A stretch of DNA of 64,000 nucleotides. Origin: Astrothelium macrocarpum. Taxonomy: Eukaryota > Ascomycota > Dothideomycetes > Trypetheliales > Trypetheliaceae. Both the position numbers and the translations under genes were made by a program. Numbering within the stretch: position 1 is the first letter of the stretch; each line of letters starts with the position of its first letter. Location of the stretch: NCBI GenBank assembly GCA_021030915.1, contig JAGEMR010000071.1, positions 94,243 through 158,242 of the forward strand, given 5' to 3'. Positions 48,117-59,500 of this stretch are shown piece by piece. Below the pieces are notes generated by a model. It was not told the DNA's origin. It did no database searches and saw nothing but the letters and a program-made list of their open reading frames with translations.

Positions 48117-48740
48117 ACGCGTATGACGGTTGAGCTAGAGGTGCCAACAATTAGTAACATTATTAACGTTCGATTTGAGTCTGGCTACCGGACTAGAATA
48201 TGGTCCAGAAGAATGCGAGGATCTCGAGGAGTAACGACTCCCTCTGTCACTAAAATTGCTCATCTCACGGATGGCTTCATAGCAATAGCAGAAGTAGCAA
48301 TCTACTTGGGTAAAACTCCGAGGTGCTCGGAGACCCTGTCATCCACGAGTGAATGTAGCGTAAAAGTGTGAGAAAGTCAGAAGTCAAGGAGATCGACGGT
48401 ATTCGTTTGCCATGCAAGCGAATTGAGGAACGAGGAAAACTTCTTGGCGTCACCTTGTAGAGTGGAACAGGCGGCGACCATTGCGAGCTAGACTGGCATA
48501 CCATATATGCTTACGGGATGTTCCATGAATGCCACTGATAGCTGTCGGATATGGATGTCAACAGACAAATCAGCACTGCATGCATGAGGGATTCACGTAT
48601 TACAAGGCGGTGCAGACGCGTGGTGCGTGGTTGTTGACTGCCACAAATTGCTTACTCCGTACACGTGCGAGGCTGGTGCTGTGGCTGAATAAAACTGGTG
48701 GCTTCATGCTGGCTGTGCACCCAAATCAACCCAGCCCTAC
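48117..48740. promoter_or_regulatory. Divergent intergenic region, unknown gene and F-box gene
   Basis: About 624 bp between two divergent start codons. It presumably contains both promoters. Short overlapping frames on either strand look like noise. Confidence 0.4.
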
Positions 48741-50273
48741 ATGGCAGCTCTCGATGGGGCACTCGCCCATCTTCCTAGCGAGATTGTGCTAAAAGTGATC
48801 GACTACTTGCCGCTATCCGCCATTGCAGCTCTCACTCGGACTTCAAAGAACTGGCAGCAGTTCGTCAACGAAGTCCATCAGGACCGTATCTATCGCTTGA
48901 AAGCGGATCATCGCACAAGCCGGGATTTTTCCTTTGTCAAGAATTACCAGTCTTTTTCAAAATACTTTGATGACATCTCATCATGGAAGCAGCTGTGCAA
49001 GAAGCAGGTGTTGTTGAAAAAGAATTGGGAGTGTGATAAGCCCACTACGCGAGAATGCTTTATTCCTACATTTGGCCAAGGCGTCTGGCGCTTCCGCCCG
49101 GATTTCAAAAACCGATGGTTCATGTATACGTCCATATCAGGAGGTATCCATGTCATTGACATGGATACTGGCGAAAGGCTTTGGCATCTTGATCCTGAGT
49201 ACGTCCGAGCGTTTGCACACCTTGAATACGACGAGGGTTGGGCCGCATGGGATCGAAGGGGCAATGCAATCGAGCTTTGGAGGACCGTAAAATCCGACAG
49301 AAACGATGTTGAAGATGCGACAAGCCGTGGTCATTTCAAATTGGTTGCTATACTGCCCCACGACTGTGAGACAAGAGGCTTTCATCTTGCTTATCCTACG
49401 TTGTGTGTTGTTGCGACTGACGGCCACGCATTCACCTATGATCTCTCTGAGGGCACTCCAAGACTACAAAAGAAGCTTGATATCGCGACCGGAGCCGTTG
49501 GACACCTATTTCAGGAAGGGAAAGTGGTCATGTATTCGATGGGTAGCAAGGGCTATCATTTTCATTCGAAAGAAAGCGGAGAGCTCCTTGGCATCCTAGA
49601 ACCAAAGCATTGTACCACTCAGATCTGCCATATCCGACATCCGCGACCGTATGTCCCAAGGCAGAGGCCAACAGTTCAAGACCCTGCTCCATCACCACCC
49701 AACCTTGGTCCTCCCACGCAAGATCGACTCGTTCGTCTGGAACTTGGTCCTGGACCCCATTCGCGTCACACAAGCGATTACGTCAGTCCCGAATATGATG
49801 AATGGGGAGCTGGATTGCTTTCTGGTAAAATGATGGTAGGAGTCTCCAAAAGTGGCCGAGTCGTCATCTGTTCGGACTGGAAGGAAGCAATTCGGTCCAG
49901 ACAGCATGCCGCAGCTGCGTGCACAATCATCGAATGCGAGACTGATCCTTCAAGTTTCCGACTTGGTGGCTGGTTATCTTTTAAGAACGGACGCCTGCTG
50001 GTTGAGGTTAGTGACAGAATCTACATTTTAACTCTTCCCGAGGACGGTGTGCCATTTGTTCATCAACCACAGCCTATTTTTGCAACACCGCTTAGCTCCT
50101 CACAACATCGTCATGGACCAGCTTCTTGGATGGGCGTTTTTGATGACTGTATCATGGCCACGTATGTGGTGTACATTGAGAATATGTTAGAGCCAGGGCT
50201 AGACAGAAGCCAAAGTTATCCCACGAAAGTGATTCGCGTCATGAGCTTTGCGCCAGATATTGAGATTTCTTAG
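48741..50273 (+). CDS. F-box protein with WD40/propeller-like C-terminal region
   Basis: Single-exon gene of 510 residues. An F-box spans residues about 10-55 (LPSEIVLKVIDYLPLSAIAA then RTSKNWQQFV), expected to bind Skp1 in an SCF ubiquitin ligase. Downstream, repeated beta-rich phrases such as GGIHVIDMDTGERLWHLDP and GNAIELWRT suggest a divergent beta-propeller for substrate binding. The substrate is unknown. The frame closes at TAG 50271-50273, but codons continue open in the same frame for another 169 triplets, starting with ATG right after the stop (see findings). Confidence 0.85.
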   Translation: MAALDGALAHLPSEIVLKVIDYLPLSAIAALTRTSKNWQQFVNEVHQDRIYRLKADHRTSRDFSFVKNYQSFSKYFDDISSWKQLCKKQVLLKKNWECDKPTTRECFIPTFGQGVWRFRPDFKNRWFMYTSISGGIHVIDMDTGERLWHLDPEYVRAFAHLEYDEGWAAWDRRGNAIELWRTVKSDRNDVEDATSRGHFKLVAILPHDCETRGFHLAYPTLCVVATDGHAFTYDLSEGTPRLQKKLDIATGAVGHLFQEGKVVMYSMGSKGYHFHSKESGELLGILEPKHCTTQICHIRHPRPYVPRQRPTVQDPAPSPPNLGPPTQDRLVRLELGPGPHSRHTSDYVSPEYDEWGAGLLSGKMMVGVSKSGRVVICSDWKEAIRSRQHAAAACTIIECETDPSSFRLGGWLSFKNGRLLVEVSDRIYILTLPEDGVPFVHQPQPIFATPLSSSQHRHGPASWMGVFDDCIMATYVVYIENMLEPGLDRSQSYPTKVIRVMSFAPDIEIS

Positions 50274-50873
50274 ATGAAACGATCATCAAAGAAGACATTC
50301 ATAGTTCCAGAAGATATGGATTACTTGTGGAAAAATTTTTTCATATCCAGACTAGAGGACAAAATGTTGACAAATGAGCGTGAAGAAAGGTATCACCTAG
50401 TCGAGCATGACGCTTCCTCCCAATTTAAGCACACATTAGCTGTAGAGGACCTATACTCGGTGATACTCTGCTTGCCATACTCGAAATTCATTCCAATGCA
50501 TGCGGGATCTGTGGCTTTTGTCGCTGATGCCCTCCTCACCGCTTTGCACGTGGCGGAAATTCCGACCTATCACCACTGCCATGACCAGCAGATGCGCTTC
50601 CCCAGCCCAATGGTGAAAATACGCTCCATGTCTCCACTTGCACTCCGAATATTTCCCAAACAGCCGACCCAACTTGATTTCGCTGCTCGCTATATCCTAC
50701 CGACTCATACCTTACGCTATTTCCACAAATCATTCGACCCCGATTCAGCGTGTTTCCCCTTCCTTGCTCCAGCCAGTCCTTAGAGCGCCTCACGACATGC
50801 GCGTCACTGTTCTAGACGTTGTTACTGAACGAGCCCAGAAGGAAGAGGGAGGAAGCACATCTGTCCGTAGGCT
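50274..50873 (+). other. Gap with in-frame 169-codon continuation, cyclin upstream region
   Basis: An ATG follows the F-box stop codon directly and in the same frame, and the frame stays open to 50783. The peptide is not repetitive, but I recognise no family in it. The region must also contain the promoter and 5' UTR of the cyclin gene at 50874, so it may be noncoding. Whether it is translated is open. Confidence 0.35.
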
Positions 50874-52071
50874 GTGATGCTGACTTCCGCCCAATCACCA
50901 TCACCCAGCTATTCTACTGCTTCGTCTCCAAGACACTCTTTCCACTCGCGACCGTATAATGTTTCGCATTCCCCGCGTCTATCACGTCGATCCTCCCAGC
51001 AGCAATTGACATCTCCTCACCGCTCGGCCGGGGTGTCGCTATCTGCCGCTTCACACATTGCACAAAGCGTCTCTGTCTCGACCCAGACCTCACCAAGTTT
51101 AAGACGGATGGTGGATGCAGGGACACAATATTCCCCAACGAAGACGGGTTCGCCTGTCATTGAAGAAAAGGTAGAGTACCAAAGCCAAAGTGCTCCGGCA
51201 GCAATACCGTCGGAGCTGCTACAAACGCCGGGGAAACGTAAGGCGGAGTCCAACTCCCCTCCACCGTCAAATATTCCCAGTTCACCAAAACCTCAAGCTC
51301 AAGCCAAACCTGATCCAGTCGCAATTGCTCCGCCGTCATCCCAAGATGTCGTCCAACAATCTGTCACCCAGTCGGAGCAGCCTCGCCCAGCTGCTCCAAA
51401 GCGATCGAGGTCAGATGGCCTGGCCCAGAAACCAATGCCTGTGCGGTATGAAGACTGCGACGTGGAAGATCTGGGCACGGCAATAGCGGATATGCTTATG
51501 GAAATAATACAAACGAATGATGCTAGGCCTCTGGAACAAGCATCGCTTACAAGGTTTCATTCTAGGTGAGATAGCCTCTACTTCTTCCATCGAAGTATTA
51601 TGTAATTGACATGTCCATATCAGAGCGCCACCAGGCATTTCAGTGCACGACTACCTGACGCGCCTTATTGTTCACGCAACCCTGTCTCCACCGATCCTCT
51701 TATCAATGGTCTTCTACATCAATCTCTTGTGTGATTGCTTTCCACGTTTCACTGTCAACAGCCTTACAGTTCACCGCATCCTCATAACAGTCGCTACCGT
51801 AGCTTCGAAAGGGTTGAGTGATAGCTTCTGGACTAATGGCACATATGCTCGAGTTGGCGGCGTCAGTGTGCGAGAACTGAGCATGTTGGAGCTAGAATTC
51901 TTGAGTAGGGTACAATGGCGAATAGTACCCAAGCCGCCTGAGATCCTAGTGGATTATTATCGCGAATTGGTCGAGCGTAATGGACGCTACTATTTTGACG
52001 AGGAAACGCCGGCAGGCGGTGATGGAGAAAATGAAGACAGCGACATCTCGCTCAGTGATGAATGTGGCTGA
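50874..52071 (+). CDS. Pho80/Pcl-type cyclin
   Basis: Exons 50874-51565 and 51624-52071 give 379 residues. The first 210 residues are disordered and rich in Ser, Pro and Gln, with many SP and TP sites that could be kinase targets. The cyclin box begins near residue 232 (ISVHDYLTRLIVHATLSPP), followed by the helices LTVHRILITVATVASKGLSD, then RVGGVSVRELSMLELEFLSR and VQWRIVPKP. This matches the PHO80-like cyclin family, whose members activate Pho85-type kinases in phosphate sensing, glycogen control and polarity. The specific subgroup cannot be set from this sequence. The intron of 58 bp is placed by AG|GTGAGA and CAG. Confidence 0.88.
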
Positions 52072-52205
52072 CTTATGTAAGTAGCTCTGCCCCAGATTTA
52101 CTGGCGGCATGACCGGGTCTACCTTTTGCTCTGGGAGAAAGGCTGGCTCCCCACAGCAGTGATTGATTTAGGAAATGTCACCTTCGACCATAGGAGACAT
52201 AATTC

Positions 52206-52345
52206 GCCGCACGCCTCGCAGGGAGGGCCCTATACTATTTCAAGTGATCCCAAACTATAAGCGAACCATAAGCAATTCGATGGGAGATAACCCCAAAGAT
52301 TTCATGGTTTGTTATAGTGGAAAATCTCCCTACGAGGCGTGCGGC
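52206..52345. mobile_element. MITE-like foldback element, 140 bp
   Basis: Terminal inverted repeats of 20 bp (GCCGCACGCCTCGCAGGGAG at 52206-52225 and its complement at 52326-52345) match at 19 of 20 positions. Weaker complementarity continues inside. The element is flanked on both sides by ATTC (52202-52205 and 52346-52349), a possible 4-bp target-site duplication. It has no coding capacity, as expected for a miniature inverted-repeat transposable element. The single TIR mismatch is a C/T transition in a CpA/TpA context, which is compatible with RIP-like mutation but is only one site. Confidence 0.65.
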
Positions 52346-52387
52346 ATTCGCTGTACATATTCTAGCTAGTCGAGTTACTCACTGTCA

Positions 52388-52693
52388 TTAATGTAATTCA
52401 ATTGACGCGCGGGTCAACAAGTCAATTGCCTCATAAAGAGAATCGTATGCAGCCTGGACTTTAACGTCTGGCCCTATCTGCCCCGTATCCGAGTCCTTGA
52501 CCTTTTCCGCGAAGGCGAAGACATCCTCCTTGGGGCCTGATGCAAACTGTGTAGCTCTTGGGATATCGGTGTCGCGAGTATTTTCCTTTGTGGAACAATA
52601 CAGTCTTGCCACCCCGTTTGCATAAGCTGTTATCCTCGTCATCGCTCTCTCAAGGGTTGACTCTCTTGTGCCATACTCATCTGTATTCTTCAC
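52388..52693 (-). CDS. Possible small hypothetical protein or gene fragment
   Basis: Frame of 101 codons that stays open upstream to about 52780 without a convincing start. The peptide is helical in character with ordered segments (LERAMTRITAYANGVARLYC, then VQAAYDSLYEAIDLLTRAS), which looks more like real protein than noise. It is too short for a recognised family and could be the 3' exon of a decayed gene. I am unsure it is expressed. Confidence 0.35.
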   Translation of the reverse strand: MKNTDEYGTRESTLERAMTRITAYANGVARLYCSTKENTRDTDIPRATQFASGPKEDVFAFAEKVKDSDTGQIGPDVKVQAAYDSLYEAIDLLTRASIELH

Positions 52694-53115
52694 ATCCTCT
52701 ATCTGTGGCTGGGGAGCCTCTATTACCAGTAGGGAAAAGCCGCTTACTGCGCAGGCCTGGCTATCGACTAGCGGCGCTTATCGAGTATTTTGAATGCCCA
52801 TAGTTTCTTGAATTCAGCTTAATCTTGTGCGCGCTCGGTGATGCTCCCAATGTGATCGCGGCCGATATGGAGATAGATAAAGTAGTTGTGACCATGTCCG
52901 ACGACGATCGGTCGGATTGAGCTCCGACGTTTATGTGTATACGTACCTACTTACAAAAGGTACCTCTCAACCGTTTGCACCGAATGCTATGCCTTGGCTT
53001 TCCAATGCCTGCTTGCCAGAATGACGCCTTGATCGCTGAATAGCCTTGCTGCCTTCCTTCGTGTCCGGCTCTAGAATAACTCTCCCCGAACATCTCTCAA
53101 GCACGTGTCGAAACC

Positions 53116-56100
53116 ATGGTCCGGTCAGCTTCGGTTGTAGCCCTGGAAGAGCTTCGCAATCCTACATCATTAGCCGCTCAAGTTGCTGCGCTCAAGCACG
53201 TCAAGAATGAAGTTACAGGACACGATCAGAGAAAGGTAATTGCCATTAAGCAAGGCCTCATACTTTCGTTGGTCCAACTACTGGAATCATCCGCCAGAGC
53301 AGGTGGCAAGAGAAGATCACAAGAAGTCAATGGGCATAGTGACAGACCGTCGAACCATTCGGAATGGAGCGACGAAGAAGAGCTACGTCTCCAAGCGTTG
53401 ATGGTAGTGGAGAGTATTGCGCAAGGTGCGAACCGGAAGATCATTTGGCTCTAGCAAGCTGACGATGCCATAGGAGGTCCTGCTCTTGTCTCTCCTCTGG
53501 TCCATGCTGGAATGCTGTCGCCGCTTTTCGAGTGTATCGTCCCGGGACAGAATCCTTCTAGAATCAGAATTGCTGCGCTCCGTACGCTCATAGCCGTGGC
53601 AGATACAATACAAGTCATCCCAGATTTTCCTTTTCAGAATGAAAGATATCCTGCAGCACAGGACCTTGCTGCCGCATTCAACTCTCGCCCAGTCGTTGAT
53701 ACTTTTGGCGAGATACTTTCGTTGCCGGATCATCCCCGGGAAGTCTTGTTGGTTGTCCAACTGATTGCCAAGATCTGCCAGCAAGAGGGCTGCCAGAACA
53801 CCCTCGTCAAGGCAGGAGTTCTTGACTTGTTGAGTTCGCGACTGGCTGCGCTGATTATCTATCTTGGCTACGTGCTACCTGGTGTCGATGCGCCGGTCGT
53901 TGCCAGTCTTCCTTCTCCGCCTCCAAAGTCAGAACTTGGCTCATACCTCGAAGCAATTCGTGCAATTGTGAATGGATCAAAATACAGAACTGCGAGATTT
54001 CTCTACTCGCCGTCCATTGTTGCAGTGTTCCCCACATACAGGCCGCAGCCACCTCCTATCAATGTAGGTCCTTTGCTAAATGGCATTCCGTCACAATTAC
54101 AAAGCAACCCTTTGGAGCGACTCCTTCCCCAAATTCCAAGTCCACAAAGAAAAGGAGAGAATGGATTCTCGAGGGCATTTCCAAGCTATGGTAATCAATT
54201 CGGAACTCCACGCGACACGTCACGAGCCTCTCCTGAAAGGCCATTTTCGTCTGACGATTTAGATAGTCCAATGTTTGCTTGGCTTCTTCACATTGCTCGT
54301 TCAGAAGAGGGCTTGACTAGAATAACCGCGCTTTGGCTACTTAAATCTGTCATTGGAGTGCTGGGATCTAATTCTCTAGATCCACGAATCAACACGTCTA
54401 ACGGAAACAGAGAACGTGTCCTGGCGTTCCTTGGCATCCCTATACTTGTCAAAATGATTGATTATAGCTCAAGCCCATATCTTCGTTCAACATCATCTGC
54501 AGATTATACGATCACCACTCCAGCAGATCAAGAAAAGCTGTTGATTCAAGAGCAAGCTCCTTTTGCTTTGGCTGACTTGGTCAATGGGAGTAAAACGTTA
54601 CAAACCGCAGCGCAAGAAGCAGCTGTCATCAAAAAACTTGCTCAGCTGCTCAAAGTTTCATTCAATGCCATTCCTCCTCCCAAGCCTATGTGGTCGCCTG
54701 AGACGGATTCAATGCTCCACAGTGATGCTGGTCTTACTGGTTCTACATCGCCTGGACCTCCTGGCCTATCTCTCAGACAGCTACACGCCGAGCGATGTCG
54801 GGAGGGCGCCTTGCGAGCTTTGGGAGCCATGGCAGGACTCCTTGAAGATCATAGGAAGGAGATTACCAAAAACTCGATAACTCCCTATTTGATTGATTCT
54901 CTGAAGCCATATTCGCCTTCCGGTGCACCCATCAACAGTGGAACATTCAATCGCAATGGCAACCCTGTGCGGGTGATTCTGGCTGCATGTTTTACAGCCC
55001 GGACGCTTGCTCGGTCGATTACGGTCCTCCGAACATATCTCACTGATGCAGGCATCGGTAGGCCTGTGTATGAGTTGCTTAAACATCCTATACTCGACGT
55101 CAAACTCTCCGCGACTGATGTGATAATTAACTTGTCAGCACCGGGAAGTCCGATGCAAGACTCGGATCATTCGACCAACAACAATAACAACATTTCTTCC
55201 AACAAGGAGATGGAAACTTTAGTACAAACCGGTACACTTGATACACTGGTTGAGCATGCCAAATCATCGAGCCCACAGCTTCGCTACCTGTCCTTGTGGG
55301 CTCTGAAACACGTCATTTTGAAATCCTCTTCTGAGGGCAAAACAAAATGTTTGCACGATTTCGGAACCGGACTGCTTGTGCAAATTTTGACTGGAGAAGA
55401 CCAAGCCGGACAAAATCAGTCTTCAGCTGCATCCATGGGCGTTTCTAATGCTGCTGGCGAGCAGGTGGATCTGCTCAATGCAGTCGAGCAGTCGATGGAA
55501 GTGGAAGACTCTGATGAAGACGAACAAAACGACGATGACACCATGACTGACGATATGGGCACACTCAGCAGACCAAGCAACCTTCGGAGTACCAGCAACA
55601 ATCTACATAAATCACGACTCAAAGCCATCAAGAACGCCGAGCAAAATCCCATCATTCTCGCTCGACGAGACGATCTCCAAATCCAAGAGCAAGCCCTCGA
55701 CTTCCTCCGCAATCTCATCAACGGCACCACCTGTCCCGACATGATCGAATACGTCTACCAAAACATCGGCTCCACCCGCATCTTTGACATTCTCATCTCC
55801 AAACTCCGACCCCGCGCAAACCCCTCATCGTCCAATATCAGCAACAACAACAGCAACAATCCCCCCTCTTCCACAACCCCCAAACGCATCCCCTTCGGCG
55901 CTCCCACCGGGCCCCAACCCCCCAGCACCACCACCCCAACCCCAACCAACACAAGCATAACCCAGCTCCTCTACCAACCCCCCGAAATCATCAACGCCAC
56001 CATCCTCGTCATCGTGCACCTCGCAGCAGGCCACCCGCGCCACCGACAACAAGTCATCGCGCAAAAGCCGCTGCTGCAAGCCGTGCTGCCGCACTTTGCG

Positions 56101-56358
56101 CACGCCTGCGGGCAAGTGCGCGGGAACTGCGTGCAGCTGGTCATCAACCTGCTGTGGATGGAGGACAGCGGCGATGGCGCGGCTGCGCGGCAGCGCGCGC
56201 TCGAGCTGCGGTATGCGGGGATTGAGGAGCGCACGAGGGCGCTGGAGCAGGATGTTGTGGCGGATGTGAGGGAGAAGGCGAAGATGGCCGCCGGGCAGAT
56301 TAGGGATTTGGTGGATGGTGGGGCGGCGTATAGGGGGTTGCGGGAGATGAGGGAGTAG
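53116..56358 (+). CDS. Armadillo-repeat protein, ARMC8/Vid28 (Gid5)-like
   Basis: Exons 53116-53425 and 53474-56358 give 1064 residues. The 48-bp intron removes an in-frame TAG and joins ESIAQ to GGPALVSPLVHAG, the expected start of the next ARM helix. The chain is a series of armadillo-type helical repeats interrupted by disordered Ser/Asn/Pro loops and an acidic stretch near residue 790. A late block EQALDFLRNLINGTT followed by EYVYQNIGSTRIFDIL resembles the C-terminal part of ARMC8/Vid28, a scaffold subunit of the GID/CTLH ubiquitin ligase that degrades gluconeogenic enzymes. Assignment to that family is probable but rests on repeat layout rather than a unique motif. The last 650 bp are strongly GC-rich. 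Confidence 0.75.
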
Positions 56359-56564
56359 ATGTGTGGGTATGTTGGAGAGGATGGGAGTGCGACAAGGGCG
56401 CTGGGGTGGCGCGAGGCAGCAGCGTCAACAATAATGGGCAACACAGATATCTTTCACAGAATGGCAGGAGTCGATGATGGTGTCACATGATAAAATGGAC
56501 CTTCGCAGGATTTGTATTCAAAAAATTGTCTTTCTATCACTCAGAAGTAGAGACGCGACTACAT
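56359..56564. terminator. Convergent 3' intergenic region
   Basis: Just 206 bp separate the stop codons of the ARM protein (+) and LamA-like (-) genes. The 3' UTRs and polyadenylation signals of both must lie here or overlap. No hexamer is clear enough to assign. Confidence 0.4.
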
Positions 56565-59500
56565 TCAATTCTTCTTAAGCTTCAAAAGGGCTAGCCTTCC
56601 ACCGGCTTTTATGGTATCACCTGGAACCACCAGGAGTTTCTCAACCCTTGTGCCAGCTGCCGTATCATCGGGTGATTTGACAGCAATCTCCAATTTCATG
56701 GCTTCCAAAATCGCAATGTTCTGGCCAGGTCTGATTTCATCTCCTTCTTCGACTTCAACCTTCCATACGTTCGCATCAACTGGAGCTTCTACCGTCGATA
56801 TCGTGGGGTCTCATCGTCATACGTTAGCAACCAGAATCATTCAAGATCTACTATGATAAACTCACCATCCAATAGCTTCTCCACCGTCCCCTCATCTACT
56901 TTCATTTTCGCCTTCTCCTCTCTCCACTTCCTCAAGCTCTCCTCTTCCGCCTGATTCATCTCCTCCTGCGCCACCGCCTGCTTCTCCCTGATCCTTGCCA
57001 CCTCCTCTTTTGTCTCTTCCAACAACTGGTTATGCTCCGCCATATCAAATTCCACATCCTCCCATTCCCACACATACCGTCCCGTCTCCCACCGCTGCAG
57101 CACCTCCGCCATCTCTTCCTCGCCAACCTCATAGTACGTCAGCAGATCAAAGTCGCAGAACAGCCACGGTCGGTTGCGCGCAAACCCAGGTTTCCCACCG
57201 TACGCGTCGAAGATCGGCACCGTGCGGCCCGTCATCTGGTACCCGCCTGGCGAGTCGACCGGGTAGATGGACATGCAGCTTCCCGCCCAGCCGACAGTGC
57301 CTGCGGGCGTGAAAACGCGGGATGGGTTCATTTTGGGCGCGGATATTCGTCGGCGCGGGTCGACAGGGAGAGAGACGGTGTTGCCGGCGAAGAAGCCAAC
57401 GACGACGGCCATGAAGGCCTCGGTTAGGTAGATGTGTTTGAGCTGATCGGGGGTGAGAGCGTTGTTGCGAGCGACAAAGGCGAGGTTGTCCGGAAGGTAA
57501 GGGGCGTGCGGGCGCTGGTTCGCCATGTAGCGCGCCGTGGCTTCTTCTTGTTCACGAGATTTGAAGGTGATGGGTAGGCGGAAGCGGCGACAGGGCACTT
57601 TGGTGGTGGAGAGATCGCCGAGGCGGTCTTCGAGTGCGCGGAGGTGTGTGACGAGTTCGTAGCGAGAGAGGGCGAAGCCGTTGTAGAAGATGGTGAGGGT
57701 AGTGCAGCAGCCGACGGTATTGATGAGGTGGGTTTGGATGCTGGAAGGCGTGGTGGAGGAGTGTAGAGAGGATTCGAGAGCGGTAACGCGGCAGCGGTGG
57801 TTGAGATCGAATTGTTCGAAACCGTATTGAACAATAAGATGGTCATCGCCGCCCTATTCAGCACATCTCAATCAAAAGGCGGAAAACATAGGATAGACGC
57901 ATACTGACCTGTCGATAGCGGACTGCTGGTCGGTTACCTTCTGCTTCTCGCTCCCAGATGATAGCTTTACCCCAATCCTTTGATTCAAGTGCTGTGGGAT
58001 ACCTGACTGTGACAGTAGCAAGATCTTTGCCTTCTTTGATGGAAATCTCAATATTGTCAAGGACTTCATCAAGCTGCCCCCTGGCAGCCAATGCATCTAC
58101 AAGAGAAACTCTCCGATAACGCATCATGTCTCCAGCTTTAATTTGTCCAAGCTTCCAGAAATCAGCACGAATGACACTTGTAGAAGATATGAATCCACCA
58201 AAATTGGGACAGTCAACGGGAAAAATACAAGGGTCATCACCTGTCCAGTTCAAGGCTCCGAGATTATATCCGTATTCAACAACATTGCTCGGATGCGCTC
58301 CTCCTTCGCCGCCATCTTTTCGGCCCCATTTAGGAATCGGCCCAATAAGACGGATCGCGCTCCGGCTTGCATTGTGGGATATTTTCCACTCAGTGTCATA
58401 TATCATTTCAATACCTTCAGGATCAATGTAACCTTCATCATGCGGGCCAACCATGGCCATGATTTCCCAGCTATTGGCGTATTGTGGACGCAGGTGTTTG
58501 GGTAGAGTAAGATCTCGGGCAAGATGGGCCGGAAAGCTCTCTTTGACGACCAGTAAGTCGCCAGATGTCAGTGCTCGACCTTGATATCCACCAATGCTTA
58601 TAATTGGAGAGGTACTTTTGGATCCAAAATAATTGGCAACTGATGGAAACCCTCCATAAACAGCAAGATATGATCTGCAACCTCCCGCTGTGGTCTTGCC
58701 AATCTTCAGCTTCTGCCCTGCATTGACTTTCTTCCGTGTCCACATTGGAAATTGATTCCCGTCCAGTGATGCATCCATATCAGCGCCACAAAGAGCTATA
58801 ACTGCGGATGCAACAAAGAGAAGTTCTGGACCACTAAGGGTTATTTCAAGGCCTTCAGTATTCCTTGGGTTGCCAACTAGCATGTTTGCAATTGACAAAG
58901 CAACCGGATCCAGCGCGCCAGAATGGGGTATTCCCTTGCCAACGGTCGGTCGTCCTGGTAGGTCCTGGATGAGAGTGTAGGCGCCCCCTGAAAGGATATC
59001 GATCGCCGGCGGCCCAAAATTGAAACACTGGAGGAAATTTGTCAAAGTATTGCCCGATTTGAATTTTTGGTCAGCAATAATTGCTGCAAGGAATTCGAGA
59101 TTAGTGGGAGGGCCCGAGATTTGAGATTCCGACAAAAGCTGAAGCATGCCATCAATAGCCTTGTCGCGCGAGGGGGCTTGATACATGATCTTGGCAATCA
59201 AAGGATCTAGAAGAGATCAGTGTCAACTTTCATGCAACATTCAAAGACTCGACAAACCATAGTTTGGCGTTACAGTTGATCCTGTAGATACCCAAGTGTC
59301 AATTCGACTTCCTGTTAGCACTTTCCAGTCTACCATCTGTAGGAGACCGGGAGAAGGAGCGTAATCCCGTAATGGATTCTCAGCATATACTCGAGCTTCA
59401 ATGGCGGCACCCGTCGGCTCAGATGGTTGCAGAGCCTTAAGATCTTGCAGTGATAACCCACTTCGACCGTCCCATTCGGCGTCTGCTTGCCTGAGCATGA

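Larger units (their letters stand above)
52072..53115. other. Intergenic tract with inverted-repeat element
   Basis: About 1 kb between the cyclin and ARM-protein genes. It contains the MITE-like element (52206-52345) and a possible small minus-strand gene at 52388-52693. The final 300 bp before 53116 presumably hold the ARM-protein promoter. Confidence 0.5.

Noticed and set aside
53116..53454. Separate 112-residue protein before the ARM gene
   Set aside because: It ends in an intron-located TAG. Removing 53426-53473 restores one continuous ARM protein.
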